Assembly: GCA_914767715.1 (NCBI GenBank)
Contig: OU612065.1
Coordinates: 25,298,001 to 25,362,000 of the forward strand
Direction: 5' to 3'
Length of the DNA stretch: 64,000 nucleotides
DNA from: Membranipora membranacea
Lineage: Eukaryota > Bryozoa > Gymnolaemata > Cheilostomatida > Membraniporidae
The notes under the pieces were generated by a model. That model searched no databases and was not told the DNA's origin. It saw nothing but the letters and a program-made list of their open reading frames with translations. A program made the position numbers and the translations under genes. How positions within the stretch are numbered: position 1 is the first letter of the stretch; the number at the start of each line of letters is the position of its first letter. Below are positions 13,401 through 23,958 of the stretch, piece by piece.

Positions 13401-16400
13401 TGGCAGCCTATTACAAAGAAACAAAAAACTGGCTAATATTACCATGACATACTACAATAATAATCATGGTTATTGATGACATCAAGGCCTTGGTTTAATA
13501 CGACGTGGTATAAGTTTTCATAAGCCATGATGAAATATCAGGAAATCACAGTTGTTGAATTTTGATACAGAAAGATATACTTTGAGAGCAACGTAAGCAA
13601 ATGATGACATATATAGACAATGAGTTGACATTCTTCAAATACTACAATGAATCTTAGTAGATATAAATAGATTATAGTAGCAAAGATTATAAATACTTGA
13701 TAGAAGAATTTATGTATAAGATGCAAATATGAAGATTAATAGGTTAGAATCATGACATAAGCATACATGCAACTTTGAACAATTGCGCAATTGCTGTTGT
13801 AATTCATGATTGATTTGATTGAAATTAAACTTTGCTTCTATTCTCTAGAGGAGATTTTAAACAACCATACCTTGTACCACAGGGGACGTTTTTCACTTCA
13901 TCAGTTTGCATGGTGGTTTGAACACTTCTAAATGAGGTGATGAATGGTAACATCATGTGATAACCTGGTGGAGTTGTTTGAGTGAGCAGAGCGCCTCCCT
14001 AGAAAACATGTACAAGGTTACTAACATGTAATTTGGCTTTTTCTTATTTTTATGTCCCAACAATGCTTTTCATTTCAGAAGCATGTAAAACTAATCAAAA
14101 TCTTCTGGATAAATCAAACAAAATAACCACCTGGCTGAGAATGCCGGTTAGGTTTGGGTCTGAGTCACAAAAGAGTAAAAAGATGAGGAAGTTTCCTAAT
14201 ATAATAAATGCCACTGCCAATGACAAAACGATCATATGCACTATGCAGTTTCACAATATGGTGATAGATTTTTGGTCAGCCTCCAAATCAGATTGATATC
14301 AATTGCCAAAAACAACATAAAAAATTATATTGTGGTAAACAGTTTTTGGAAAACGCATTTTTATATTCATTAGTGCCTGGGACCCATGTGCACTGTATAG
14401 GCTTTATGATATAAATGGTAAATATTGATGATTATGCAGTGTGCAGACCAGCTAGTAGTGCTGAAGTGGCTCTGCAAGCTAACAACTTACCCTATAGTAT
14501 ACTCCAACATGACCTAAAAGAGAAAAATCAACTAGGCTACAGTTATCATATGTGACAGCCAAACACCGATATATTGGTTATTTTTTATCTTCACAAGGTA
14601 CATTGTGTTATCACTGAAACCGATAATACGAAGGCTAATACTACAGGATTTACGTTGCAACAGATGAATGTTATGGCACTGTCATCATTCTCCCCTTCAC
14701 ACTTTTTGCTTTTGGGGCATCATTGCTTCAGCTGATAATTGAGCACAATCAATTCAATATCAGTAAACAATATGCAAGCACATGTTCATAGCATCATAAA
14801 GTTAACTATAGGATATTTAGATTGAAGGTACTTTCGCCAAGCTGCCAGGAGAGCTAACCAATGGCGATACAAACCCATTGAGAACTGGTTTAGGTACATG
14901 TTTCACATTCACTTTTAAGACATATACTGCAGCAAACTGTACCTACTATGGAGTTAGTTCGAAATTATTGCAGATATTCAAAGGTCAGAATCAAGATAAC
15001 TCAGCAAGGGTGTTCCCAAGTCTTCCTTTTGAAAGCAAGTCCAGGTCAAAAGATTTGTTCAATTCAAGTTGCAAGTATGCAGTCAGAAATAGGGGCAAAA
15101 CGTGTTGACACCTTTGTTTCAACAGAAAGAAACTTCAACCAAATAGTACTTATGAAGACCCAAACACCAAAGTTTTCACTCGAAATGAATCAAGTCTCTC
15201 GGAGAGCATGTTGTTGATTCTAACCACAAATATCAAAGGTTTCAGCTAGGGCTCTACTCTAGCCTTGATAAGTCATATCATCAACAGCTGTACTTCCACC
15301 TATAACAACTTGTGACGATGGTACTTGGGTAGGGCTCTTGTGTATGTCACTCTCTTACTAAAGAAGTACAGTGTTGAGCTTCCAGTCTGTGGAGACGGTC
15401 AAACAAGACTTAAACTCGAGCCACTCTATGAAGGGAAAAAGGACAGACAACTCTATGTCTACCGCTCCCGTTACATTAAAGGTCATGAATCATTAATGCA
15501 CATGGGCCATTCCATGGGGACTGTCCCAATCAGTGTGCTGACCCGACTCAGATCTTTCTCAAATTTGGCTGTCAGAACAAGCAGGTTGGAATTAGTTGTG
15601 AACCAAAATTTGAGACTCCTCGGATAAAATGGGGCTTCGTGGGGGCCCCGCAAAATTTGTGTTTTCGTTGTGAAGACAACTCCAAATGACGTTTCTTTGA
15701 TTTTTTGATTTTTTATTTAATCATAACATAAAAACTTATTGTTTGCCACATTTGATTTTTGTACCGTGCAAAATTGAACATGTCAGTATGCTTCCCAGAA
15801 AGTTTTGAGTTTGTAGGTCAACCAGGGTTCGGGTCAGAGGTCACCTAACGTGGTCAGCCGAGAGGGTTTGTCCGTATATCACTCAATTTCCGCCAACAAC
15901 ACGGTGCTGTATCTGGGAAATAAAAGATGGTAAAGCAGAGGTAAGTATCAAATATGATGGTGAGACATGTTAACTATTTTTTGAAAGAAAAAAAAAACTT
16001 CTCGGATCAACGGTATAATCTAAACGGTAAAAATCCAAGATGGCCGCCTCAATGGCAGCGATTTTCGACCTCATTTTGGCGTCAAATTTATCGATGATAG
16101 TATGGAAAATCTTTTAAAAAAAGTATCTCATATATACAATACAGACGTGCTGATTTCAAATCTGCAATAAAAATTAAGGGTTTTTGAGTCTAAATGTGTT
16201 TAATTGAAATTTTAAATATACGAAATTTCCTATAAATGACCGATGATAATTAGGGGTTATTTAAGTTTAAATGTGTGTATTCAACCTTTTAAATGAAGTT
16301 TTTTTCTGTTGTTGCAGTAATGAAGCACCATGGATGTTAATTGAAGTATGGTTGATTTTTTTGTTTGTTCATAAGCTGCAAGTTTCATCTAATCTAAAGC

Positions 16401-19400
16401 TTTCCTACCTGTTCCTGCGTTTGTTGCTCGAGTCGATACAGTCGATGATTATCTGTCGATAGCTCGACATACGCTATCACATTCGCCAGAGGTACCCATA
16501 GTTCATCCCGTCTCTCAGGGTATTTTAAAGATGTGGCAGGTCCTTGGGGATGAAGTGAGTTTACTTTTACATCTTCGTGCTCGTCACTGGTTTCAGTCAC
16601 AGCACCCACATACCACTGCTCTTCATATGCATAGGCTATGTATACACCTGGTTTGAGCGAAGAGATGGTTATGCCTGATGCCTGATGACCTGATGTATTA
16701 TTGAATTGTCTATAATGTATCTGTAGAGAGGTTGGGCCAGCCGATATTCTTCTGCCCACCAGATTGTTCCCTACTCGCAAGAAGCAATGGTGACTTCTCG
16801 AACCACCTACTGGTGGTGCGTTGTCAAATCTCCTCTGCTGATCCGGCGTATACTTGGCAATGTCCTGCTCATCATACCATAGTATATTTATTCCATTAAT
16901 GTTTTCTTTTGCAAATGTAAATAATTCTTTTGCATTGGTTATGAAGTTTTCGGACATCCTTTGTAGACTGGCCCTCCTTGCCTGGTATTTGATGACAGCC
17001 CCGATACCGTCGCATGCTGACTTCCCATGTGATGTCGCAAAAAAGTGCCAGGTACAGGGCATGCCAAAATCAGATTCATGGTACATAATGTTTGCAAAAA
17101 CTTTGAACGATTTGTATTGGGCAGAGCACCCATCTGTGAAGTAGTGTACCATATTAATTGTGTGTGGCAATAAAGATTTTAGACGGAGGATCAGGTCTTG
17201 GAGCATCGTATATACTGCCATCTGGTCGTGCTTAATAACGTCACTGATGTATGAGAACGAAATGTGTAGGACCTGACTCTCATCTTGTGACCTATAATAT
17301 ACAACTATTGGGTGTAATGTCGCTTGGCAATTGTTCCAATGAAATGACTGGCTTGCGTTTTGGACGATAAAAGAATAGTTTTCTGCGAAGTCCATTTGTA
17401 TTATAATGTGAGATTTATCTAGTCCAGACTTAAGATCTTTCATGTGTTGAGATTGTTGTTCTTTTATAAAATGATGAGTGGTTAGATCATCTGCTTTCTC
17501 ACTAATACTGTCGATAAGATCTCCCATAGTTGTTGAAATGGTGACCACGTTGGACCGATCAGTGTTTGTCCACTGCGCAATGCTCACATCGTCCTCCAAA
17601 TCAATACCCGCAGCTTCTACCTTTTCACCAAGCAGTTGTCTCACTCTTCCTGTCCCAGGGCATTTGTCACACTTGCGTAGCATGCAATCACGGTTTCTTT
17701 CATTGCACACTAACATGGATATTACTTCATGATAGTGTTTCACCAACTTTGTCTAATGAAGCATGATGTCATCTTGATTGACATAATCAGACCACACAGG
17801 CAGCAGGTTTGTGACAATAACACCTATGTGGCAACGAGTCACCTTTGCTCAGTAGTTTGTCAGCAAACAATGGGGACTCCCCTAACTTTGTCTAATGAAG
17901 CATGATGTCATCTTGATTGACATTATCAGACCACACAGGCAGCAGGTTTGTGACAATAACACCTATGTGGCAACGAGTCACCTTTGCTCAGTAGTTTGTC
18001 AGCAAACAATGGGGACTCCCCTAACTTTGTCTAATGAAGCATGATGTCATCTTGATTGACATTATCAGACCACACAGGCAGCAGGTTTGTGACAATAACA
18101 CCTATGTGGCAATGAGTCACCATAGCAGTTTCCAATGTGTACAGTCTCTCGACACTTGAAACTGATAGAGCGGTGACAAATTCGAATACATTTCTCATTA
18201 TAGTGATACTGGACTCCAGAACTGTCATGGAGAAATGTTTTTTAATTAAATGGTTACTCTTGATTACTTACCTATTTACTTATAACTATTATGCATCAAT
18301 AGTGGTCATGGGTAGCTAAGTTCGGGACTATTGGTCAAGTGACAATGACTCAATACCGATGCGATGTTGTTAAATGTGGCATGTTTTTAAAAGTCCAATT
18401 AAACACATTTAGACTCAAAAACCCTTAATTTTTATTGCAGATTTGAAATCAGCACGTCTGTATTGTATATATGAGATACTTTTTTTTTAAAATTTTCCAT
18501 ACTATCATCGATAAATTTGACGCCAAAATGAGGTCGAAAATCGCTGCCGTTGAGGCGGCCATCTTGGATTTTTACCGTTCAGATTATACCGTTGGTCCGA
18601 GAAGTTTTTTATTTCTTTCAAAAAATAGTTAACATGTCTTACCATCATATTTGATACTTACCTCTGCTTTACCATATTTTATTTCCCAGATACAGCACCG
18701 TTTAGTTTGGGGAAATTGGCTGATATACAGACGTACCCTCTCGGCTGACCACGATTGGTGACCTCTGACCTGAACCCTGGTTGACCTACAAACTCAAAAC
18801 TTTCTGGGAAGCATACTGACATGTTCAATTTTGCACGGTACAAAAATCAAATGTGGCAAACAATAAGTTTTTATGTTATGATTAAATCAAAAATCAAAAA
18901 ATCAAAGAAACGTCATTTGGAGTTGTCTTCACAACGAAAACAAAAACTTTGCGGGGCCCCCACGAAGCCCCATTTTATCCGAGGAGCCTCAAATTTTGAT
19001 TCACAACTAATTCCAACCTGCCTGTTCTGACAGCCAAATTTGAAAAAGATCTGAGTCGGGTCAGCACACTGATTGGGACAGTCCCCATGGAATGGCCCAC
19101 ATGTCACTAAACCAACTCATAGTTCAAGCAGACATCGTAGCATATAGAGTTTTAACCATCTATATATTTTTGCTACACAATCACAAACTCTTTGTTGACA
19201 GAACAGCCAAATATTGGAAACACCTGCCACAAGATGGCTGACTTTGATAGCTGAAACAGGCCATGATTTAGATGTGAGACCAGCATGTTTTGTTTCTTTA
19301 AGTAACATTTGAAGTCGGGTTTAGGAGCTGAGAATCATCAGGTAAAAACCTCAACCGCATACTACCCTGCAATTGGTTTCATTGGGGGTTCAATTCATTG

Positions 19401-19783
19401 TAAAGATGAAGGATGATTGAGGTCAATTGACTTGCCACTTGACTTGTCCTGATACTTCCACATCAGTGACTTACACGTAACACTAGTTCATTGAATTGAT
19501 CACATCTACACGTTTCAACTATTTTCTATGCTCATTTTAAGTTATATGTGATCATTTCATGTGCATGTATTTACCTATAGTAACACATGAATGAATATCA
19601 TATAAAATTTATGGTTATCCTTGAGTTGGTGGTCTGGAAATTAATTTTATTAATTATTACTTATTATATTATTTGAATTAATTCATTTTACTCACCTTCT
19701 TCGATTCTATGTAATCCGAAATTAAAACAGAATGCAAGTAATGCAATCCCTGCAAATGGTATAATTTCAGCAAGAGTAGCCAT
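10493..19783 (-). CDS. ERLIN2: Erlin (ER lipid raft-associated SPFH protein)
   Basis: Erlins form large ER-membrane assemblies that bring activated IP3 receptors to the RNF170 ligase and act in sterol sensing (family knowledge). Exons: 19696-19783, 14491-14513, 13871-13998, 13180-13367, 12368-12500, 11872-11963, 11444-11533, 11096-11175, 10493-10648; 325 residues (human about 339-348). Residues 5-25 form the N-terminal membrane anchor. The SPFH domain follows ([79 protein letters not shown]). Next is a Lys/Glu/Gln-rich coiled coil ([14 protein letters not shown]-like) and the C-terminal oligomerisation segment with [15 protein letters not shown]. Exon 2 is a 23-nt microexon and intron 1 (5.2 kb) carries a transposon. 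A single gene resembling both vertebrate ERLIN1 and ERLIN2, so the numeral is arbitrary. Confidence 0.95.
14491..14513 (-). CDS. ERLIN2: 23-nt microexon of ERLIN
   Basis: The acceptor cttttag precedes and the donor gtaagt follows. It completes the split Gly codon of exon 1 and encodes HVGVYYR in phase. Skipping it would delete the conserved GHxGVYYR entry to the SPFH domain and shift the frame. It lies between introns of about 5.2 kb and 0.5 kb. Confidence 0.9.
15500..16206. repeat. Left long terminal inverted repeat of the ERLIN-intron transposon
   Basis: Reverse complement of 18395-19104. Shared blocks include ggccattccatggggactg near the outer end, cggataaaatggggcttcg, gtgctgatttcaaatctgc and aaatgtgtttaattg at the inner end. 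Confidence 0.88.
16394..17716 (-). CDS. DDE-like transposase / transposon protein, N-terminus broken
   Basis: 440 codons from the first ATG at 17716; the open frame extends to 17746 and upstream runs into an in-frame TAG at 17753-17755. An N-terminal Cys cluster (C4, C11, C16, C19, ending KCDKCPG) could bind zinc. It is followed by a core with [10 protein letters not shown] (Asp about 109), [12 protein letters not shown] (Asp about 195) and [15 protein letters not shown] (residues about 223-237). The spacing and the aspartates suggest an RNase-H-fold DDE nuclease. I recall this MDFAENY / DG.SAQYK / HFFATSHGK pattern as common in uncharacterised repeat proteins of cnidarians, insects and sponges, but I cannot name the superfamily. 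The protein looks N-terminally truncated by the tandem repeat at 17745-18120. Confidence 0.65.
   Translation of the reverse strand: MLVCNERNRDCMLRKCDKCPGTGRVRQLLGEKVEAAGIDLEDDVSIAQWTNTDRSNVVTISTTMGDLIDSISEKADDLTTHHFIKEQQSQHMKDLKSGLDKSHIIIQMDFAENYSFIVQNASQSFHWNNCQATLHPIVVYYRSQDESQVLHISFSYISDVIKHDQMAVYTMLQDLILRLKSLLPHTINMVHYFTDGCSAQYKSFKVFANIMYHESDFGMPCTWHFFATSHGKSACDGIGAVIKYQARRASLQRMSENFITNAKELFTFAKENINGINILWYDEQDIAKYTPDQQRRFDNAPPVGGSRSHHCFLRVGNNLVGRRISAGPTSLQIHYRQFNNTSGHQASGITISSLKPGVYIAYAYEEQWYVGAVTETSDEHEDVKVNSLHPQGPATSLKYPERRDELWVPLANVIAYVELSTDNHRLYRLEQQTQEQVGKL
17745..18120. repeat. 139-bp tandem repeat, about 2.7 copies
   Basis: The motif aactttgtctaatgaagc recurs at 17745, 17884 and 18023, a period of 139 bp. 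Copies are almost identical; one visible change is gacataatc versus gacattatc. The repeat sits at the 5' edge of the transposase ORF and includes sequence in the transposase frame. The period is not a multiple of three. Confidence 0.93.
18395..19104. repeat. Right long terminal inverted repeat of the ERLIN-intron transposon
   Basis: Partner arm of 15500-16206. It starts internally at caattaaacacatttagac and ends at gaatggcccacatgt. Differences from the left arm include an altered segment in the cagcaccg-to-ggccaagag-like stretch near 18700-18760. Confidence 0.88.
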
Positions 19784-20548
19784 ATCTACAAACTAGGGGA
19801 TTAACCAGGTATAAGCTAGAAATGAAACTTCATTCACCAATTGGAAACTTCTTTCTTGCAAAAGTCAAAGCCGGATATGTGTAGGGAATAAAACTAGGCT
19901 CATTAGAAAGGCTTATTCAATTGGCCAATCCTGTTGTTCATGCCCTCTGACCTCTTTAATAAATACCCAATCATATCTTGTTTAACTGATATAGTAGCCC
20001 TTCCATTTTTCAAAGTTTAGAGTGTTGCTTCCATAGAAATCCCACAACAAATAATTGTTCAGTAATAGCAGTTTGTATTTGGATTTTCAGCTCTTTATGA
20101 TCTAGACAACTTAACTGTCCCAATGGATTTAGGAAATGCAGCATTCCTTTGATCTGAAGAGCTATAGTGTTATATCTAAATTAGTCTTATCTCAAAGAGG
20201 CTAAAAAAAGCCCACAAAAAGTCTATTCCATCAACAAAATGTATAAATGAAGTCTTACATTGAAACAACTCGACCACTGAACTTGCACCAACTACAGAAG
20301 GCCTGTGGAAACAATGGTGTTACCATTCAGTTTTCCAACATATAGACTATCATTATCATGATTTTCCTTTGCTCAATTATTAGTTGATACATATTGTGTT
20401 GGTGTTCATACATACATGGGGTATACTTCTTTTTCACAGAAGGCAGAATATATAGTGGTTTATCTCTTGAGGGCAAAGACATATTGGTTGACATGTGTTA
20501 ATCTTGTGGGCATAGAGTAAAAAGTCCATGTGACTTTTGCTTGGCGTA
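19784..20548. promoter_or_regulatory. Head-to-head promoter region of ERLIN and TPGS2
   Basis: 765 bp separate the two start codons, which face away from each other, so a shared bidirectional promoter is likely (inference). I see no TATA box or other element I can support, and no exon. Confidence 0.5.
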
Positions 20549-23500
20549 ATGGCCTCTTCCACTGCTGAGTTCAGAACTAAGCTTATTGAAAAGCTTACCC
20601 TCGGAGTCGCTCAGTCATTAGGTAAGTGAATCCAGTTTTTGCCTTCAAAATCATTGTTTGAGCTCAGCATTCCAGCTGGTCATATGTAACAACACTGTAC
20701 CTTACGGAGAAGGTTAATGCCCATAATTGAATGTTGTTTTTATTCAGGTAAAAGACAAGGAGTGTGTGATGTTCACATTGATCAGAAAGGACCAGCAGAT
20801 ACAGCGACAGTGAATCATTGGGAATCGGTATGGAACAAACATGATTACCAACTGTTCAATATATTAATTTCTTATGCAATATGCACTTATGACAAAATTG
20901 CTCTTCTTTGCTTCATGAGGGTCTTAATTAAAAAAACTGCAATCCCAAGCATGTTTTGTGATAATCCAAACTATACCAAGTATGATATGGAGGTGCCTTA
21001 CCTGGCGTTAAATGTGATTAAAATCTCTTTCAATGTTTTTAATTTTCAGAACCATTGTTGTTCATTGCCGGCTGATCTGAAACAATTTTATCAAACTACC
21101 AATGGATTCCTCTTAACATGGAAGGTAAAGATGAAAGGTAGGTTAAGGTGATGGGAAATAATTGATGGAAACCAATGTAAATGGTGTTGCTGTTTTCAAT
21201 TAAAAACATATTCAAACAATTGTATGGCAGTGTATTTGTTCATCATGATAAACACTAAGCGCAGTCTATTTCTTAGCGCTTGAGGAGTAAATGTTAGCTA
21301 AGTTTATGTTCAGCTAATTTTTAAGTTTTTGGATAGCTTTAAATTTCCCTATTCAAGCCGTTGCAAACACTTCACTCCCCTAGAGAACGTGTAACATTTT
21401 TCTTTTGCTCCTCCATATAGGGAAATGAAAAATGTTTACTTTGGCCTGATGCAAAATGGAAGTATTTGACTTGTTGCTGTAGATGAGTTGTTACCTGTCG
21501 GAAGAATAGAATTAAACCCAGTCAACAAACTAGAGAAGATAAGCGGATACTGTTCAAGCACTCAACAGGGAAACTCTGGGAGTTATTCTCTCATGGATGT
21601 CGATCTACCCGGAGATGAAGATAAAAGTAAGTTCACATAGCACTTGCCGCATACCTGCCTACCTCTTATCATGTTCTTTGACTGTTTGTTATGTACGTGC
21701 TCTTGCAAAGCAATTACCGTAGTACCAATATATCTCCATGGTGTTTCACTCATAACGTCTGGGCTAATTGGTCAATAAATTTCATAATGTAAAGTTTCAA
21801 GGATGGATGCGTACGACTTCCTGAGATGTTCCCAATTTTGTTCATTTGATTGTTTTGATTGCTCCCTGCAGTTCACACAAGTATTGGCTGTTGCGACTTT
21901 CATGATAGCAATAAAGATAGCTCGGGAAATTAATCTTGAGCTATTCTACAAAATTCATGGATTTCCATGTACAATATCCATCTGTGGGTAACTATAACAA
22001 ACAGTTCATACTTCAGTTCTTAGTTCACCAGCTGTCTTGCCTAATATTTTTGATTGTGTCACATTATGACAATATGTTATTTTTAGATATATCATTATCA
22101 TTTCAGACGGAAATAATCCACGTTTTGATGGAAGCAGTCGCATTTATGAACTTGACCCATGCTCAAACCTGGGAAAGGTCTGTCTTGTGTACAGGAACAC
22201 AAAGTCAGGTAGTATACGAGGCCCTTTAGTTTTTCTTTTGATAATTTTCCTCCAGCAAGTGGCTATAGCTTTTTCTCCAGTATTCCTTATGAAAATGATC
22301 TCTCCTGCTCTTTAGTAGTTTATCCATCTTCTTTTATCTATGTGAGGGCTCGTATTGAGACAAACATAATGCGGTGAAAACTAACTGCTTGAATCATAAA
22401 AATGTCATACTGTCACACGCTCTTTTGATTTTAGGTGTTCCAGCCAAGGAAGCAGATTACTGGTTTCTTGACAAATCCCTGCAGTGGCACTTTATTACCT
22501 CAGATTTCCAATCTTATTTTCGTCTCATGTTGTCTAATATTGGTTTGCCTCAGTGGCACTATCTCTACACAGATATAGGAGTCAGTCCTTCTGTGCAGGT
22601 ATGATAAATACAAGTTGAGAGTATCAATAGCTGCCTTAACTTACGGATGCGTTGGCGGTAATAGTGATGTTATAGTTTTCATAATACTTTTCAAGTCACG
22701 TTGATAGCTTGAATCAGGACAAAGGAGTTGTCTACTCAAGATCGATACTGTGTTTTAGCTGACAACTCCTTATATTAGTCTATTGAGTTACTGCTCTGCG
22801 GTGCTAGCTATTCATTAGCAGCTACGGTTACACCAGTCAATATAAGGTTCTCTGTGTACGGAAGAGTATAGCAAGGAAGCCGGGCTCACTGAAAGATCAT
22901 GACACTGAACTTTTTACTTTCTCCAAATTTTGATATCCAAGTTTACATAAAATAATTTCTTCCCACATTAGAGAAGATGTCTATCAGCAATGAGCTGAAT
23001 CAATAATGCGATGTTGTGTTGTTTATTTCTACAGCAATGGTATAGTTTATATACACCAGTCAGGCTTGAAACTGAAGCTGAGTATACTGCTGAGGAAACT
23101 CTCTCCACTAGTGATATAATAGTCAATAATGTAGATCTCAATCGAGTGTTCAAAGGAAAAGATAAAAAGTAAGATTGAACGCACTCGCAGATTAGAATGC
23201 AAAACTACACATCCAAAACACCATAATTCTTGCAAATCGGCTTGAATATGCAAATAATATGGGATTCAATAATTGAGTGAGAAGAAATTTGATTTTTATT
23301 GTTAGGAAACGTATTTGACTGTCATCTTGTTTTTAGGAAAGCAACACCGGCTGCCACAACTCAAGCCGCTGCAAATCGTAGAAAAGCAGGGTCTCCTCAA
23401 CCATCCAAGTATGTATCTTGTGTTTGGGTTATGATACTCATGGAGATCATTCCCAGTGATTTCCAGCTACTCATTGCTATCTTGCCATTCCCTAATCTAA

Positions 23501-23958
23501 TACCGACGTGCCAAAAGCACTGTTTTTAGCCAATCTATGATTCTATCATAGTTTGGAAGTTATTCATACATGTATGGGAAGCACAGTTCAGTTATCAAAA
23601 GGGTCATTTGCCAACCTCTAAACATAAATTGTGTGTGATGAGATTATTATTTATCATCAATTCCCACGCATGTCTGTAGTTGTGATAGGAGGCAGGAGTT
23701 GAGAATTGGGAGTTATCATCTCATTGATCTCCTGTATTATTCAACACTTAAATCCTGGATCCGACGGTCCAGATGTGCCAGATACTGCTGGTTAGATAAC
23801 ACCAACCACTTGGCAGACCCATAGCCTAGTGGTTAGAAATAAAACAATTGTGTAACTGAGATTTGTTTTATTTATCAATCATTTTTAGAGCACAAGCTCT
23901 GCGCGGCAGCTCTTCAGCAGCATTGATGAAGTCAGCCACTGCTCCTTTCTACCGCTGA
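20549..23958 (+). CDS. TPGS2: Tubulin polyglutamylase complex subunit 2
   Basis: Non-catalytic subunit of the TTLL1 tubulin polyglutamylase complex, acting on axonemal and cytoplasmic microtubules (family knowledge). Exons: 20549-20621, 20748-20827, 21050-21137, 21483-21626, 22107-22208, 22435-22598, 23035-23168, 23337-23408, 23889-23958; 308 residues (human 300). Matching landmarks are LIEKLTLGV near the N-terminus, FYQTTNGFLLTWKVKM (Smi1/Knr4-like fold), IYELDPC with GKVCLVYRN, DYWFLDKSLQWHF, FRLMLSNIGLPQWHYLYTD, and QWYSLYTPV with the RVFKGKDKKK basic tail. The Lys/Ala/Ser-rich C-terminus is typical of the family. Exon 3 has two consecutive GT donors (21124 and 21138); only the second keeps frame with exon 4. 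It lies head-to-head with ERLIN. Confidence 0.93.

Larger units (their letters stand above)
15500..19104 (-). mobile_element. 3.6-kb DNA transposon with ~0.7-kb inverted repeats in ERLIN intron 1
   Basis: Two long inverted repeats (15500-16206 and 18395-19104) flank a transposase-like ORF on the minus strand. The arms are nearly identical, differing by only a few bases per hundred and by small indels in A/T runs, so the copy looks recent. The outer ends read acatg-ggccattcc on the left and the complement of acatgtgggccattcc on the right. I could not find a clear target-site duplication, so the exact ends and superfamily are open. The element has the same orientation as ERLIN. Confidence 0.82.

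Noticed and set aside
14878-15627. Overlapping open frames before and across the left transposon arm
   Set aside because: They overlap each other in different frames, start inside an ERLIN intron and run into the inverted repeat; no domain is visible.
15500-19104. Retroviral or LTR-retrotransposon origin for the ERLIN-intron element
   Set aside because: The terminal repeats are inverted rather than direct, and no reverse transcriptase or gag-like frame is present.
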